DNA of 52,966 nt from Triparma columacea (lineage: Eukaryota; Sar; Bolidophyceae; Parmales; Triparmaceae). How positions within the stretch are numbered: position 1 is the stretch's first letter; every line of letters starts with the position of its first letter. The notes beneath the pieces are model-generated. The model did not search any database. It was not told the origin of the DNA and saw only the letters and a list, made by a program, of their open reading frames with translations. Positions 11,680-21,919 of the stretch are shown here, in pieces. A program made the position numbers and the translations under genes. Where the stretch lies: NCBI GenBank assembly GCA_030267965.1, contig BRYA01000202.1:1-52966 (forward strand). Direction: 5' to 3'.

Positions 11680-13344
11680 CTAACCCATCTCCGTACCCCT
11701 CTTCTGGTATACAACCCCACGCAGGTACCCCTGCGATAAAATCTCCTCGTGTCCCTCCTTCCAAACGTCCTCAAAGTTGCTCCTCATTGCCTCGTCAAAG
11801 ACCCTCGCCGCGGCCTTGCTCGGAACTTCGACCACTACAAAACCTCCGCTCTTGACAACCCCCGGCAAACCCTTACCCAGCTCTCGGTAGCAGCCGAGTC
11901 CGTCTTCGCCTGTGCCGAAAAGGGCCAGTGCGGGATCGTTGAGACGGGAATGCTGAGAGGGGCCGGAGTCCTTCCTGCGCGAAAGGTGGTAGGGCGGGTT
12001 GCAGATTACACAGTCTACCCACTCCTTCGTAGCGTCCCTGAGCGAGTCGAATTTACCTTCAAAGAGTTTCAGTCTGGATTCTAGCTTGAGTTGGATGGCG
12101 TTTTGTTTGGCGACTTGGAGAGCGGCCTTGGAAACGTCTACGCCTATCCCGGTCGCCGAGGGCAAAGCTGAGAGCAAGGATAGGATAAGGTTCCCCGATC
12201 CCGTGCCGGCATCGAGGATGACAGGGTTTTTCGTTTGAGAGAGTAAGGCTGTGGCTCTGCTCACCAGGACGGCTGACGATGTACACGGATCCATGACGTC
12301 CTTGGTCACCCTGAAGTCGATCCCGCAGAATGTCTTGATGCCTGTAACAGAGTCACCTTCTGAGGGCTTCGCGAATTTTTTCTCCCTCTCCACCATGGTC
12401 TTGAATTTAATCGGAGGCTTCACTTTTGCTCTGAGGCCGTCTTCGCACTCGATCCCCGTCACGCTAACGAACAGCCCCCGCCCTCCTGAGCACCTTCTCT
12501 TCGCGCAGACTCCGCTCGACCCTAGCGCCGGGAACCCTACGTCGCTGAGGGCCCGCATTAGCTCCTTGACTGGTGACGGGTTGTGGGTGGACAGGTCCAG
12601 CAAGCTCCTGCTGTATGTCAGAAGGAGCGTGAAGAGCAAGCCGTCGGTGTTCGAAGCGTGAACGTCCAGGACCTCGCAGTTGTAGATCGAAAAGCTTCCG
12701 GGGGGACCCTTCTCCTCGGCCTTGACATCGTCACATACAGACACGACGACGAAGGTCGTAACCACAGATTGATGGAGCACCTCCTGAAACCTCTCCTTGT
12801 GTAAGTTCACAAGCACAAGCCCGTGCGCTGCCTTGACAACGGGGAGGAGAATAGACGGTCCGCTGTTCTTTGTGTTGGACCGTGCCAGGATCAGGGGGAG
12901 CGCGTCGCTCAGCTCGGTACCGACCCCTGCTGGCTTGTGTATTATGGCCATCGTCTCTGACGAGGCTACCAGCTCACAATCCCTCGCCGCCTTTGCGAGT
13001 AGATTCTCCCTCATCTTTTTAATTGTCTCTTCATCGTGATTGTATTGGGGTGCTTTCTTCTCCAACCTGCTCCCGTCGTCGTCCACGCCGTGGAGGAAGC
13101 TGCAACCTTCGCCTTTCTTGCACGATCCGCTCTGCTCAAACGCCCAGCACCGTCCCCTCGGAGGTGGGGTTATGGGGGGACCTGGGATGTGAAGAAGCTT
13201 GCACCGATGCCCTTTCTTGCACCTGCCAGTGTTGCGGAACGAGCGACATAACTCGGTCGTTGTGGTGTCGCAAGCCAAGGGATCCTCAGTCTGAGCACCG
13301 GGGGTAGAGCCCTGCACTAGAGGCTGCTGTATGACAGACGCCAC
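11680..13344 (-). CDS. CCCH zinc fingers + degenerate RluA-like domain + HemK-like methyltransferase
   Basis: A single exon of 554 residues. Two CCCH fingers (Cx8Cx5Cx3H) use C33-C42-C48-H52 and C66-C75-C81-H85. Residues about 133-300 resemble an RluA-type pseudouridine synthase (IIHKPAGV at 135-141, GLVLV, then a C-terminal VGFPALGSSGVC), but the hallmark HRLDxxTSG is replaced by VVKAAHGLVLV (169-179), so the catalytic Asp is missing. Residues about 340-550 are a HemK/PrmC-type methyltransferase: DAGTGSGN (378-385), GVDVS, DCVICNPPY (444-452) and DPALALFGTGEDGLGCYREL, the PrmC-specific block. HemK enzymes methylate the glutamine of GGQ release factors; with RNA-type fingers the target could instead be RNA or a ribosome-associated protein. 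The start is the only good ATG. It shares a 229-bp divergent region with plastid L10. Confidence 0.82.
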   Translation of the reverse strand: MASVIQQPLVQGSTPGAQTEDPLACDTTTTELCRSFRNTGRCKKGHRCKLLHIPGPPITPPPRGRCWAFEQSGSCKKGEGCSFLHGVDDDGSRLEKKAPQYNHDEETIKKMRENLLAKAARDCELVASSETMAIIHKPAGVGTELSDALPLILARSNTKNSGPSILLPVVKAAHGLVLVNLHKERFQEVLHQSVVTTFVVVSVCDDVKAEEKGPPGSFSIYNCEVLDVHASNTDGLLFTLLLTYSRSLLDLSTHNPSPVKELMRALSDVGFPALGSSGVCAKRRCSGGRGLFVSVTGIECEDGLRAKVKPPIKFKTMVEREKKFAKPSEGDSVTGIKTFCGIDFRVTKDVMDPCTSSAVLVSRATALLSQTKNPVILDAGTGSGNLILSLLSALPSATGIGVDVSKAALQVAKQNAIQLKLESRLKLFEGKFDSLRDATKEWVDCVICNPPYHLSRRKDSGPSQHSRLNDPALALFGTGEDGLGCYRELGKGLPGVVKSGGFVVVEVPSKAAARVFDEAMRSNFEDVWKEGHEEILSQGYLRGVVYQKRGTEMG

Positions 13345-13573
13345 TGTGTGAGTGGAGGGAGTGGTGTTATTTAGCTTTATCCTCCTCTGCCGATTGTTCT
13401 AACTGATTCAAGGGGCTTAAGAATCAGCGAAAAGTGTGTCTTCAAAGTGGGGATGGGAGAGTTGGTCGATGAGTTTCAATCTTTGTACTGGGTGTCTCTT
13501 TTATGCTTTTTTTTCAGTCTCCGGCCCACTCAGACAGTGACTTCTGCACCCATTTTGTGCACTTATTTCTATC
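13345..13573. promoter_or_regulatory. Divergent promoter region
   Basis: 229 bp lie between the start codons of the CCCH/HemK fusion (minus) and plastid L10 (plus), so both core promoters must fit here or overlap the genes. I see no canonical TATA box that decides a start site. Confidence 0.35.
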
Positions 13574-14651
13574 ATGAAAAGTGCTCTTTTGTTGCTTCTT
13601 GTACCTCTTGTGAATGGCTTTGCGCCACCTGTCTCATCAGTATCTTCAACGGTAAGTATAAATGTACACGCAACGACAAGAAGAGACTCCATAGTGTTAC
13701 AAAGTCAGCGCCCACAGAGACCGAGCTCAGCCTGGGCAATGTGTCATTTTCTGCTCAATACAACTGTTTAGGAGACATCTAGAGTTATGCTCGTCGATAT
13801 GTATACTCCAAGACTCCAAAGATGTCGTTTTTATCCCTCAAAACGTTAAATTGATTGAAATAATCAACATACAAGAAAGATGATGTCGTCAAAGCTTCTC
13901 CACTTTCATATTCACACACATTTACGACCTTCAACCACATTTACGCCACATATGCTGCTGTGATGTATTCAACTCAACGAATCCTCGTGGAACTCTACCT
14001 TTCTCTACCTTTCTCATCTCTTTTATCTCACACACCACACATATAACTTACTCAACCTTTCACATTCACATTCACACATTCACACTCACGCAGGCTCTCT
14101 TCGGTGGAGGTAAGGGAGAGGCGACTACCCTCGAAGGCAAGAAGGCACGCGTCGCCTTTGTGAAGGAGAAGCTTGAGACGGCCGAGATGATCTTCTCCGT
14201 CCCCTCTGAGAAGATAACCGTCTCCCAGTCCCTGGAGCTCCGCAACTCCCTCCCCGAGGGCACGACTTGCGCGGTTATTAAGAATAGTCTCATGGCGAGG
14301 GCGATCGCCGACAACGGCACCTGGGAGCCCTCCAGCAGCCTCCTGAAGGGTTCTAACATGTGGTTCTTCATCGACACCGACATCAAGGGAACGTTGACAA
14401 GTCTGAAGGGCGTGGTCAAGAACAACGCCTTGGAGGACACCAAGGTTAAGGGGGGTGTGATAGACGGGGACTACCTCGACGCCGCCGGCGTCGCTCGGGT
14501 GGGGGAGCTACCCAGCAAGATGGAGCTCATCGCTAGGATCGCCGGTGGCATCAACGCAGTGCCGACGAAACTGGCAAGAGTCGTCAAGGCACCGAACTCG
14601 AAACTCGCGAGGGCCATCAAACTCGCGGGGGAGGAGAACGGGAAGGAGTGA
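13574..14651 (+). CDS. Plastid-targeted 50S ribosomal protein L10
   Basis: Exons 13574-13651 and 14094-14651 (441-bp intron, the longest recognised here) give 211 residues. The first exon encodes a hydrophobic signal peptide (LLLLLVPLV) ending in GFAPP, the phenylalanine-at-+1 motif of bipartite presequences in red-derived complex plastids. The mature part (KKARVAFVKEKLETAEM..., IKNSLMARAIADN..., KGGVIDGDYLDAAGVARVGELPSKMELIARIAGG) is the bacterial/plastid L10 fold that anchors the L7/L12 stalk. Splicing in phase 0 joins VSST to ALFGGG. The intron contains repeated CACATTCACA-like stretches near its acceptor. It is convergent with the CS-domain gene 143 bp away. Confidence 0.93.
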
Positions 14652-14794
14652 GGACGAGGGGGAAGGGGGAAAGGGGGGCGTAAAATACGGATGTAAAACA
14701 AAAGAAATCTATGTGTGCGCTTAAGTTTGAACGAAAAAATGAGAGAGTATTGGTTGGGGGGGCTTTTCGTTTTTGTTAATTACCCTAGCAGTGC

Positions 14795-15881
14795 TCACGG
14801 TCCTCGGAACATTCCAGAAAGGGGGTTTGTCCATCCCTCTCCTTCCTCTTTCTTCTCTTCCTTTTTTCCTTCCTTCTTCTCAGTTTCTTTATCCTCCTCC
14901 CCCTCCGTTTTGTTCTTTTTCTTCTTCTTCTTCTTCTTCTTCTTCTTCTTCTTCTTCTCCGTCTTGATCCTCTCCTCTTCCTCCTTAGCCTTCCTTGCCT
15001 TGGAGGCCTCAGAGTCTATTTGAGTCTGCATGGAGCTCCAGACCTTACCCAGCCTGTGGCTTGTGGTCGCCACTGAAGGCCAGAGGGGAGGGGACAATGT
15101 TGAGGGGTCGTTCTCCTGTGTTGGAAAGGGAGGAAGGGGGGTGGGGAGGGGGGGGGGTCAGTTTTGCGCTGTGTGTGTTTTGCCCCATGGTCGTGTATTT
15201 GTGAAAGCCCCCTGCGTTACCCCCCCCCCCCCCCTTACCTTCGTCAGCGTCACGACAGCTCTCCCGGCACTGGACTCCTTGATTTTGGTCTCCCCCTCTA
15301 CCACCCCACCCCAAAGCTCAAGGTCCAGGAGGTAGGTGTGACCCCCATCCCCGCAGGTTGAGGATCCCACTTCGTCGCTGGCTAGGAGTACAACCCTGCC
15401 CCTTGACTCGCCTCCCCAGCGCGCCGGGGGGGAGGCAGTTGAGCCGTTACCTGCACTGTCCTCGTCGTCGTCGTCATCGTCAGAGTCTGAGTCTCCGTCG
15501 TATGTCATTACCCATGTGTCGTCGTCGACACCAACCTCTTCACCGCCCCCACCTCCTAACTCCCCCTCACCCTCGCCCCTTAAGACGGGCGCGTTGGTCA
15601 CCTTGAGGTCCACCACCTTCACCCCCACCCTGGCTGGGGCGGACCTCTTGGCTGAGAACTTGACCTCTATTAGAACGTTTGTGGAGTTCTGCGCCCATTG
15701 AAAGAACGGCGTCGCGGCATTAGAGCTATCGTGACCTGAGGAACATGAGTTTGATAAGAGTTCTGTGTATGTAGAGGGTTAGGATACTAGGGGGATATTA
15801 TTCCGGAAAATGTATTTATGAATATTCCTGAAGTTACGCGTATATTAGAATCTTATTATATGCATCACTTACCTTCACCAT
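14795..15881 (-). CDS. CS-domain (p23/HSP20-like) protein, 5' exon uncertain
   Basis: Certain minus-strand exons are 15735-15239 and 15115-14795, joined in phase 0 (VVTLTK/ENDPSTLSPP). The first starts after a TTCCTCAG acceptor and reads PFFQWAQNSTNVLIEVKF, a CS-domain opening, interrupted by an acidic loop (DSDSDDDDDDEDS) and closed by HTYLLDLELWGGVV and AGRAVVTLTK. This is the co-chaperone-like fold of p23, NudC and HACD3 N-termini. The C-terminal part has a coiled coil, a 14-residue lysine run from AAG repeats, and ends WTNPLSGMFRGP. The initial exon may be ATG 15881 spliced at 15869 (GTGATG donor); the better-looking GTAAGT three bases upstream gives the wrong phase. Partner and role are unknown. 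Confidence 0.65.
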
Positions 15882-16679
15882 AACAACTAACTATTAGAGT
15901 AATATAAAACGATAATATGCGTTTAAACATGGAGAATTTTGCCCATCAAATAAAACAAAACACAGACATTCGTCCGCCTGGCCCAGGGTATTGTGTATCA
16001 TTGTATATTCATCACCCCTTTCAGACTCTTTACTTTTTCTTTTTTTATCACCTTAAGAGAGAGATTAAGTATGAGACGAAGAACGAGACGAAGAAAGAGA
16101 TTAGCGTATTTCCCAACCCACCAACAAGTGGACAAAACTTATAATTTAAAAGAGATCCCATTGGAGGTTCCGAGTTCCTCAAATGCCGGTGAATTCGCTG
16201 GCCAATGATGTCGCCGGCAAATACCGCAGGACCCAGCGGCTCCTAGTTTGTCGACAAAGAAGAATACCAAAAGAAGAAAATAAATGCATGAGAGAGAAAC
16301 CTTCTTGCCTCCAAAGAGACTTTTTCCTCATTCTAGCTGTTGACATTGCATCTTTTTTCATTCAAATGTGAGTCATTTTATGCACAATATTCATTGATTT
16401 TACTACATACACCTATATAATATACATATATAGTCAATAAGTCTATAATAACGTAGCAAACACTGCGTATAGGTGATATATCACAATCACCCTCCTCGAC
16501 TCTCGATGGAAACAATGCTCATTTAAATCTCATTCAAAACACGATACACATTCAAAACACTACGAATACGCAATAATGTACCATTTCAACACTAACACAC
16601 CCATTAAAACGCAGATAAACTACTTAACAAGCCTAAACACCTTCAAAGTAGCAAAAAAAGCCACCGCAAAAAAGCCACC
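15882..16679. other. AT-rich intergenic region
   Basis: About 800 bp, visibly more AT-rich than the flanking genes, lies between the CS-domain gene (minus) and MAP65 (plus). Only short frames of about 60-75 codons without domains occur. It presumably contains both promoters. The sequence immediately before ATG 16680 is GCCACC, a perfect Kozak-type context. Confidence 0.5.
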
Positions 16680-19045
16680 ATGTCCCAAGAAGCACCTCCT
16701 AGTCCTCGCGCCTCAATTGCCGCGATCGGGCGTCCATCCGTCGCCCCCCTAACCGGGAACCTCAGTCCCGGGCGCCTATCTGTCATGCCCCAGCAGTCCC
16801 TGACTTCTGTCCCTGCTATATGCACCCAGACTGCTCAGGAGCTCGACTCCATCTGGGACGAAGTCGGATACTCGAGCGCAGAGAAGAACGCGCAGATCGG
16901 AGCTCTCGTTGACACCATCAAGAACTTCTGCGAGATGAAGGTCGCCGAGGAGAAGGTGAGAAGAACTCTCGGGGGGTTCACAAACGCTTTGGATTCACAT
17001 CCACAAAGGAACTTCTTTTCCCCAAACCCCCACTACTCTCCACGAAATCTAACGCTCCCCCACCATTCCCCTCCTCGCCCTATCCCCCAGGCTGTAAAGA
17101 ATCAGTTCCAGGTGTCCATCGACCAGACTCGCATTGAGATCGCCGACACCTCCCGTGCTCTCTCCAAGGAGATCCCCCCCTCAACCTTTGATGACAATAC
17201 TTCCGCAACCCTAACCGAGGTCCTATCCTCCCTCACCGAGGTAGCCGAGTCCCTCCGCGCCTCCGCAGCCTCCGCCCGTTCCCGTATATCAGCCTCCCGT
17301 GAGACCATCCTAAACTCCCACGCCGCCCTAGGGACCGAACCGCCAGAAAGGTTCGCAAACCAGGCGGCGGACGCGGAAGACCTGAGGGAGAACGCGGTGC
17401 TGGAATTCGAGAGGGCGGCGGAGGATATCGCACTTAGCGTCAGGTGAGGACCCGGGGAGGTGGGGGGAAGAATTTTCGTGTCCCCAGACGAAAATGTGGG
17501 GGGGAAGAACTTTGACATGCTGTTTCTGGAGCACCTTCAACTACTCTAACCAATTAGATCGCCCTCGTCTGGTCCTCGCCCCCCCCCCCCCTCCTCCACA
17601 CACCCTTAGCACCCGCATGCAGACGATCGTCGGTCTGGTTTTGGACTGCCAGAACCTCCTCAAGGAGCTCTGCATCGAGGCTGACCTGTCCGAGTTCGAT
17701 CGCAAGGTCGTCGGCTCCCTCCAAACCTCGAAGTCCGGTAAAAATGAAATGGTATCGATGGTCTCCACCGAGACCTGCGTCGGCATCGGGGGCTCCGCCC
17801 TCTCTGAGCTCACGGACAGGGTCGGGGAGCTTAACACTGAGAAGAAGAGGAGGAAGATCAAGCTGGGGGAGCTGGGGGCTGAGATAGCCTGCCTGTGGGA
17901 GAAGCTCAAGATCGGGGAGGACGTGCAGAGGGAATTCACGGAGAGCGTTAAGGGACTCGGAATGGACACGCTCATGAAGGGAGAGGTGAGAAACGCACCA
18001 AGCCAGAGAACGAACGAGCTTAGCAAGGTTTAAGTTAACGTCGCTGGTCCTAACTCCCATCCCCCGCCTCTCGCTTCGCCAGGTCGAGGTCGCTCGTCTC
18101 CTCAAGCTCAAGTCCGAGATGCGCGGCAAGCTAATCTCCGAGGCCCGCGAGACCATCGTCCAGCTCTGGTCCGAGACCAACGCCTCCCAGTCCGTCCGCG
18201 ACGCGTTCGAGGGGCTGAAGACGATGGACGAGGAGGACTTCACTGACGAGCTGCTGCAGAAGCACGACGATGAAATCGAAGTCCTGCAAGCGAGACTGGA
18301 CCAGATGAGACCCATGCTCAGGATGATCGAAAGAAGGGAGGAGGTCATCGCTGAGAGGACCAAGTACGAGGAGGTGAGGAATTTGGGATAGAGAGAAGAG
18401 GGAGTTGAGGGGTGGAAAGGAGGGGAGAGGCAACAAGGGGGCGTGCTTGAATACCCCCCTCCCCAAACACCCCAAACAAGCAAACAAAATCTCACGTTAA
18501 CCCCCCCACCCCTCCCTCTCACTCGCAAATATAATATAGCTTCAGAAGGACCCCGACCGTCTCAAGCAGAGGGGAGGAGCGCTCACGAAGCAGCTGATGA
18601 TGGAGGAGAAAATGTCGAAACGCATCAAGGTGAGAGACGGCGAGCATGGGATGGCCATGTGTATGGCATAGAACCCTCTTAAGATGTGCTTCACACGTCT
18701 AACTTGCTCGTCGCACTAATCTTTGACCCCCATGAACGCCAACCCCCTTCGCCTTTCGCCCATTCGCAGAAGGACCTCCCCAAGTACAACGATGCCCTCT
18801 CAAAGAAGCTCAAGGAGTGGGAGAATGAGTGCGGCGAGCCCTTCATGTTCAAGGGGGAGAGGTACGCCGACATCATGTCCGTGCAAGAGAGCGAGTGGAG
18901 GGCGTACAAGGACAACGAGGCCGCCAAGAAGCTCCAGAAGAAGCAGCAGGAGAAGGCCAGGTACAGCGGGGTGGGAGGGAAGCCGAAGATGATGACCAAG
19001 AAGAAGAACCCACTCGGAAGCAGTCGACAAAACTCCATCTCGTAG
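16680..19045 (+). CDS. MAP65/PRC1/Ase1 microtubule-bundling protein
   Basis: Six exons: 16680-16955, 17091-17443, 17610-17985, 18083-18373, 18546-18629 (or from 18540) and 18770-19045, about 551 residues. All phases match. After a Ser/Pro-rich head, LDSIWDEVGYSSAEK begins the coiled-coil rod. Diagnostic features follow: the second LWEKLKI block, EARETIVQLWSETNASQSVRDAF, HDDEIEVLQARL, then DPDRLKQRGGALTKQLMMEEK and LPKYNDALSKKLKEWENECGEPFMFKGERY. This matches the PRC1/MAP65 microtubule-binding end. Such proteins cross-link antiparallel microtubules in the spindle midzone and cytoplasmic arrays. The tail is lysine-rich. Exon 5 has two in-frame acceptors six bases apart (18539 or 18545), so an optional two-residue LQ is possible. 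Confidence 0.92.
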
Positions 19046-19510
19046 AGGGGGTGGGGGGGGGGAGGGTGCGAGAAAAGGCTCAAGCGCAGAGGGGAGGGTG
19101 GGGAGTCGGGGAGAGGATTACAAGTTTGAAGGTAAGAACAAACCAACCGCCCACGCAGGGGGACGTAACCGCCAAGTCAAACCTCCTCGACGTGCATTCC
19201 ACGCTTTGACGACTTATCCCCGTGACCCCCAACCCCCCCCCCTCCCCCCCCTCCCCTGGACCCCCGCAGAAATATAAAATGAAACCTGGAGAGACAGTGG
19301 GTGAACTTAAGGTTGAGACCGGCTTTGAAGCGGGGCTCGCCGAAGGAAAGGGGGGAGGGATATCGCATCGGGTGAAACCTTGATAACAACGCGCCTTTCT
19401 TGTACGGGAAATTACTTGAATGTATTCTTTTTTTCAGGGTCTTCCTCAAAATCTTGATCCTCCTCTCCGCCTCATCCGCCTCCCACCTGCAGTTACTCCG
19501 CAAAACAATC
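19046..19510. other. Intergenic region
   Basis: 465 bp between MAP65 and the calyphosin-like gene, both on the plus strand. It contains a C-rich tract near 19225-19255 and pyrimidine runs before 19435. No gene was recognised. Confidence 0.45.
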
Positions 19511-21636
19511 ATGTCTGCCTTTGCTGCCTCTCAAGACGATGACATGCCCGCTGGGGTCGCTTTCATTGTAAAGAAGCTTAAGGCCGAGCTGCACAAGCGC
19601 GGCGCCAAGGGCATGGCTGGACTAGGGAGGAAGTTCAGGATCATGGATGTGAGTTCCCACGTTCGGTGTGGTGTTGGGGGGGATTTTTAAGGTTATTTAC
19701 GACGCATTTATACTCACCTTCCGACACGCTCGACCTTCAGGACGATGGCTCAAAGAGTTTGGACATGGGCGAGTACAAGAAGGCCATGAAGTGAGTTTTT
19801 CAGTGTGTAGGAAATCTCAACTGCCCTCACCTGTATCCACCATTGCCAATATTATCGGCCTCAACCGACTCATCTTGCCTGACTTACCCATCCTGTTCGC
19901 TTCTTATTCGCAGGGAGATGAACATGGACCTCTCTGATGTCGAGCTTCGCGTGCTTTTTGAGCATTTTGACCAGGATCAAGGCGGAACAATTGATTATGA
20001 GGAGTTTGTCCAGGGGATCCGAGACCCGCTGACCCCCCGCCGTATGAACTTGGTGCATCTTGCCTTCAATAAAATCGACCTTGACGGTTCTGGCGAGGTT
20101 GAGCCTTCTGAGGTCGTGTCTGCATACAATGCTGACAAGCACCCTGATGTTATTGCAGGGACCAAGACCAAGGATCAGGTGCTGAGGGAGTTTCTCGATA
20201 CCTTCGACGTTGGCGGTGTGAAGGACGGCAAGGTCACGAGGAAGGAGTTCGAGAACTACTATACCAACCTCGGGGCCAATATTGAGAATGAGGATTACTT
20301 TGAGCTCATGATAAGGAACGCCTGGCACATTGCCGGTGGAGAGGGCGCGGCCGCATCCTCCGCCAACAAGCGCGTGTTAGTGACTGGCTCTGACGGAAAG
20401 CAGAGGGTCGTGGAGATTGAAGACGACCTGGGTCTCGACCTCGTCCCTGAGAAGGAGAAGAGTGCCTGGATGATGAATAAGCTCAAGGCCCAGGGTGTGG
20501 ACGTCATGGGCATCGATGCCAAGGGAGCCGTCGAAGAGGATGAGAGCCCCACCGGTGCTGGAGGAAAGAAGGTCGCCAAAAACAACCCCACCTTCTCCTC
20601 TTCCATCACTCTTGGAGGTGTCGGCGAGGCCCCGGGGAAGAACCGCGTGGGCAAGGGCTCGATGGCGCGCCCTAAGAAGGGAAAAGTCGCTGCCGACCAC
20701 GTCGATATCCACTCTTCTGACCTCCGGTCTTCTCTCGGTTTTGCTGCGAGGCAGAAAAAACCTGAGAAGAAGGTCACCTCCCTCGCTGAGGCCGCGGGGA
20801 GCCAGGGGATCACCAGCATCCTCGATACTCTCAAGAAGCAGCTCGCGTCTCGTGGGGCTCGCGGGATCATCGGGCTCGGACGCAAGTTCAGGATCATGGA
20901 CGATGACGGATCGAAGGCCCTCAGCATGGACGAGTTCAAGAAGGCCATGGCGGAGTGTGCCCTTGACCTGAGCGATGAGCAGCTCACTGATTTGTTCAAG
21001 TACTTCGACAAGGACGGTTCAGGAGACATTGACTTCGAGGAGTTCTTGGGTGGCGTGAGAGGAGGAATTTCACCAAAGCGCATGAAGTTTGTGCACAAGG
21101 CATTCGAGATCATCGACGAAGATGGCAACGGTTACGTAGAGCCATCCGAGCTCGTCGACAAGTACTCGGCAGACAAGCACCCTGACGTGATCCGTGGCGA
21201 TAAGACTCCCGAGGAGGTCATGAGGGAGTTCCTGGACACCTTTGATGTTGGAGGGGAAAAGGACGGAAAGGTTACAAGGAACGAATTCGAGAACTACTAC
21301 AAGAATATCAGTAGCAGCATCGACAACGATGACTACTTCGAGCTTATGATGAGGAACGCGTGGCACATAAGTGGGGGCGAGGGTTGGGCCGCCAACTCAG
21401 CAAACAAGAGGGTTCTTGTCACCGACAGCAACGGCAAGCAGTTCGTGGCCGAGATCGAGAATGATCTCGGGCTCGACCTCATCCCCATCGAGAAGAGGAA
21501 GGACGAGATGATCAAGAGGCTCAAGAAGCAGGGCGTTGATGTTGTCAACATTGACACTGGAGGAAGCTGCGATGATGAAACTCCGGAGGAGAAGAAGCAG
21601 AACCCAAACTTTGCCAAGAGCAGCATATTCGGTTAA
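19511..21636 (+). CDS. Tandem calyphosin-like protein with eight EF-hands
   Basis: Exons 19511-19648, 19741-19790 and 19914-21636 encode 636 residues. Two similar halves of about 280-300 residues each start with a helix ending GLGRKFRIMDDDGSK and carry four EF-hands. The Ca-binding loops are DDDGSKSLDMGE, DQDQGGTIDYEE, DLDGSGEVEPSE and a variant DVGGVKDGKVTRKE in the first half, and DDDGSKALSMDE, DKDGSGDIDFEE, DEDGNGYVEPSE and DVGGEKDGKVTRNE in the second. Each half ends with NAWHI(A/S)GGEG, NKRVLVT and a QGVDV segment. A single unit corresponds to calyphosin or calyphosin-like flagellar proteins, so a Ca2+-responsive axonemal or cytosolic role is inferred. The two halves are an internal duplication; only the first half is split by introns. 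Confidence 0.9.
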
Positions 21637-21919
21637 AAGAAAAGATGTTATGTTGTGACGGGGGGGATGATAATAATCCAGGGGTGCTGTTTTGTGTGAA
21701 AATTTTCAGGACTTTGCTTTCCCCTACTAAACGATCCGCATCATTCCCAAACCGAACAGTCGGCTTCAGATCTGCAATACTCACGATACGCAAATTGTGC
21801 TTCCACTTGGCCGCCTCTCTTCTGTATGGTGATTTTTCGAGAAATCATTTTGCTCCCATTTTGCTGGTGACCAAAGAGGACCAAGCAGGTACAAACATAA
21901 CTGCCATCTTTTGCTGATC

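Noticed and set aside
15917..16371. Small open frames in the AT-rich region before MAP65
   Set aside because: About 60-75 codons each, overlapping on both strands, without domains or splice partners.
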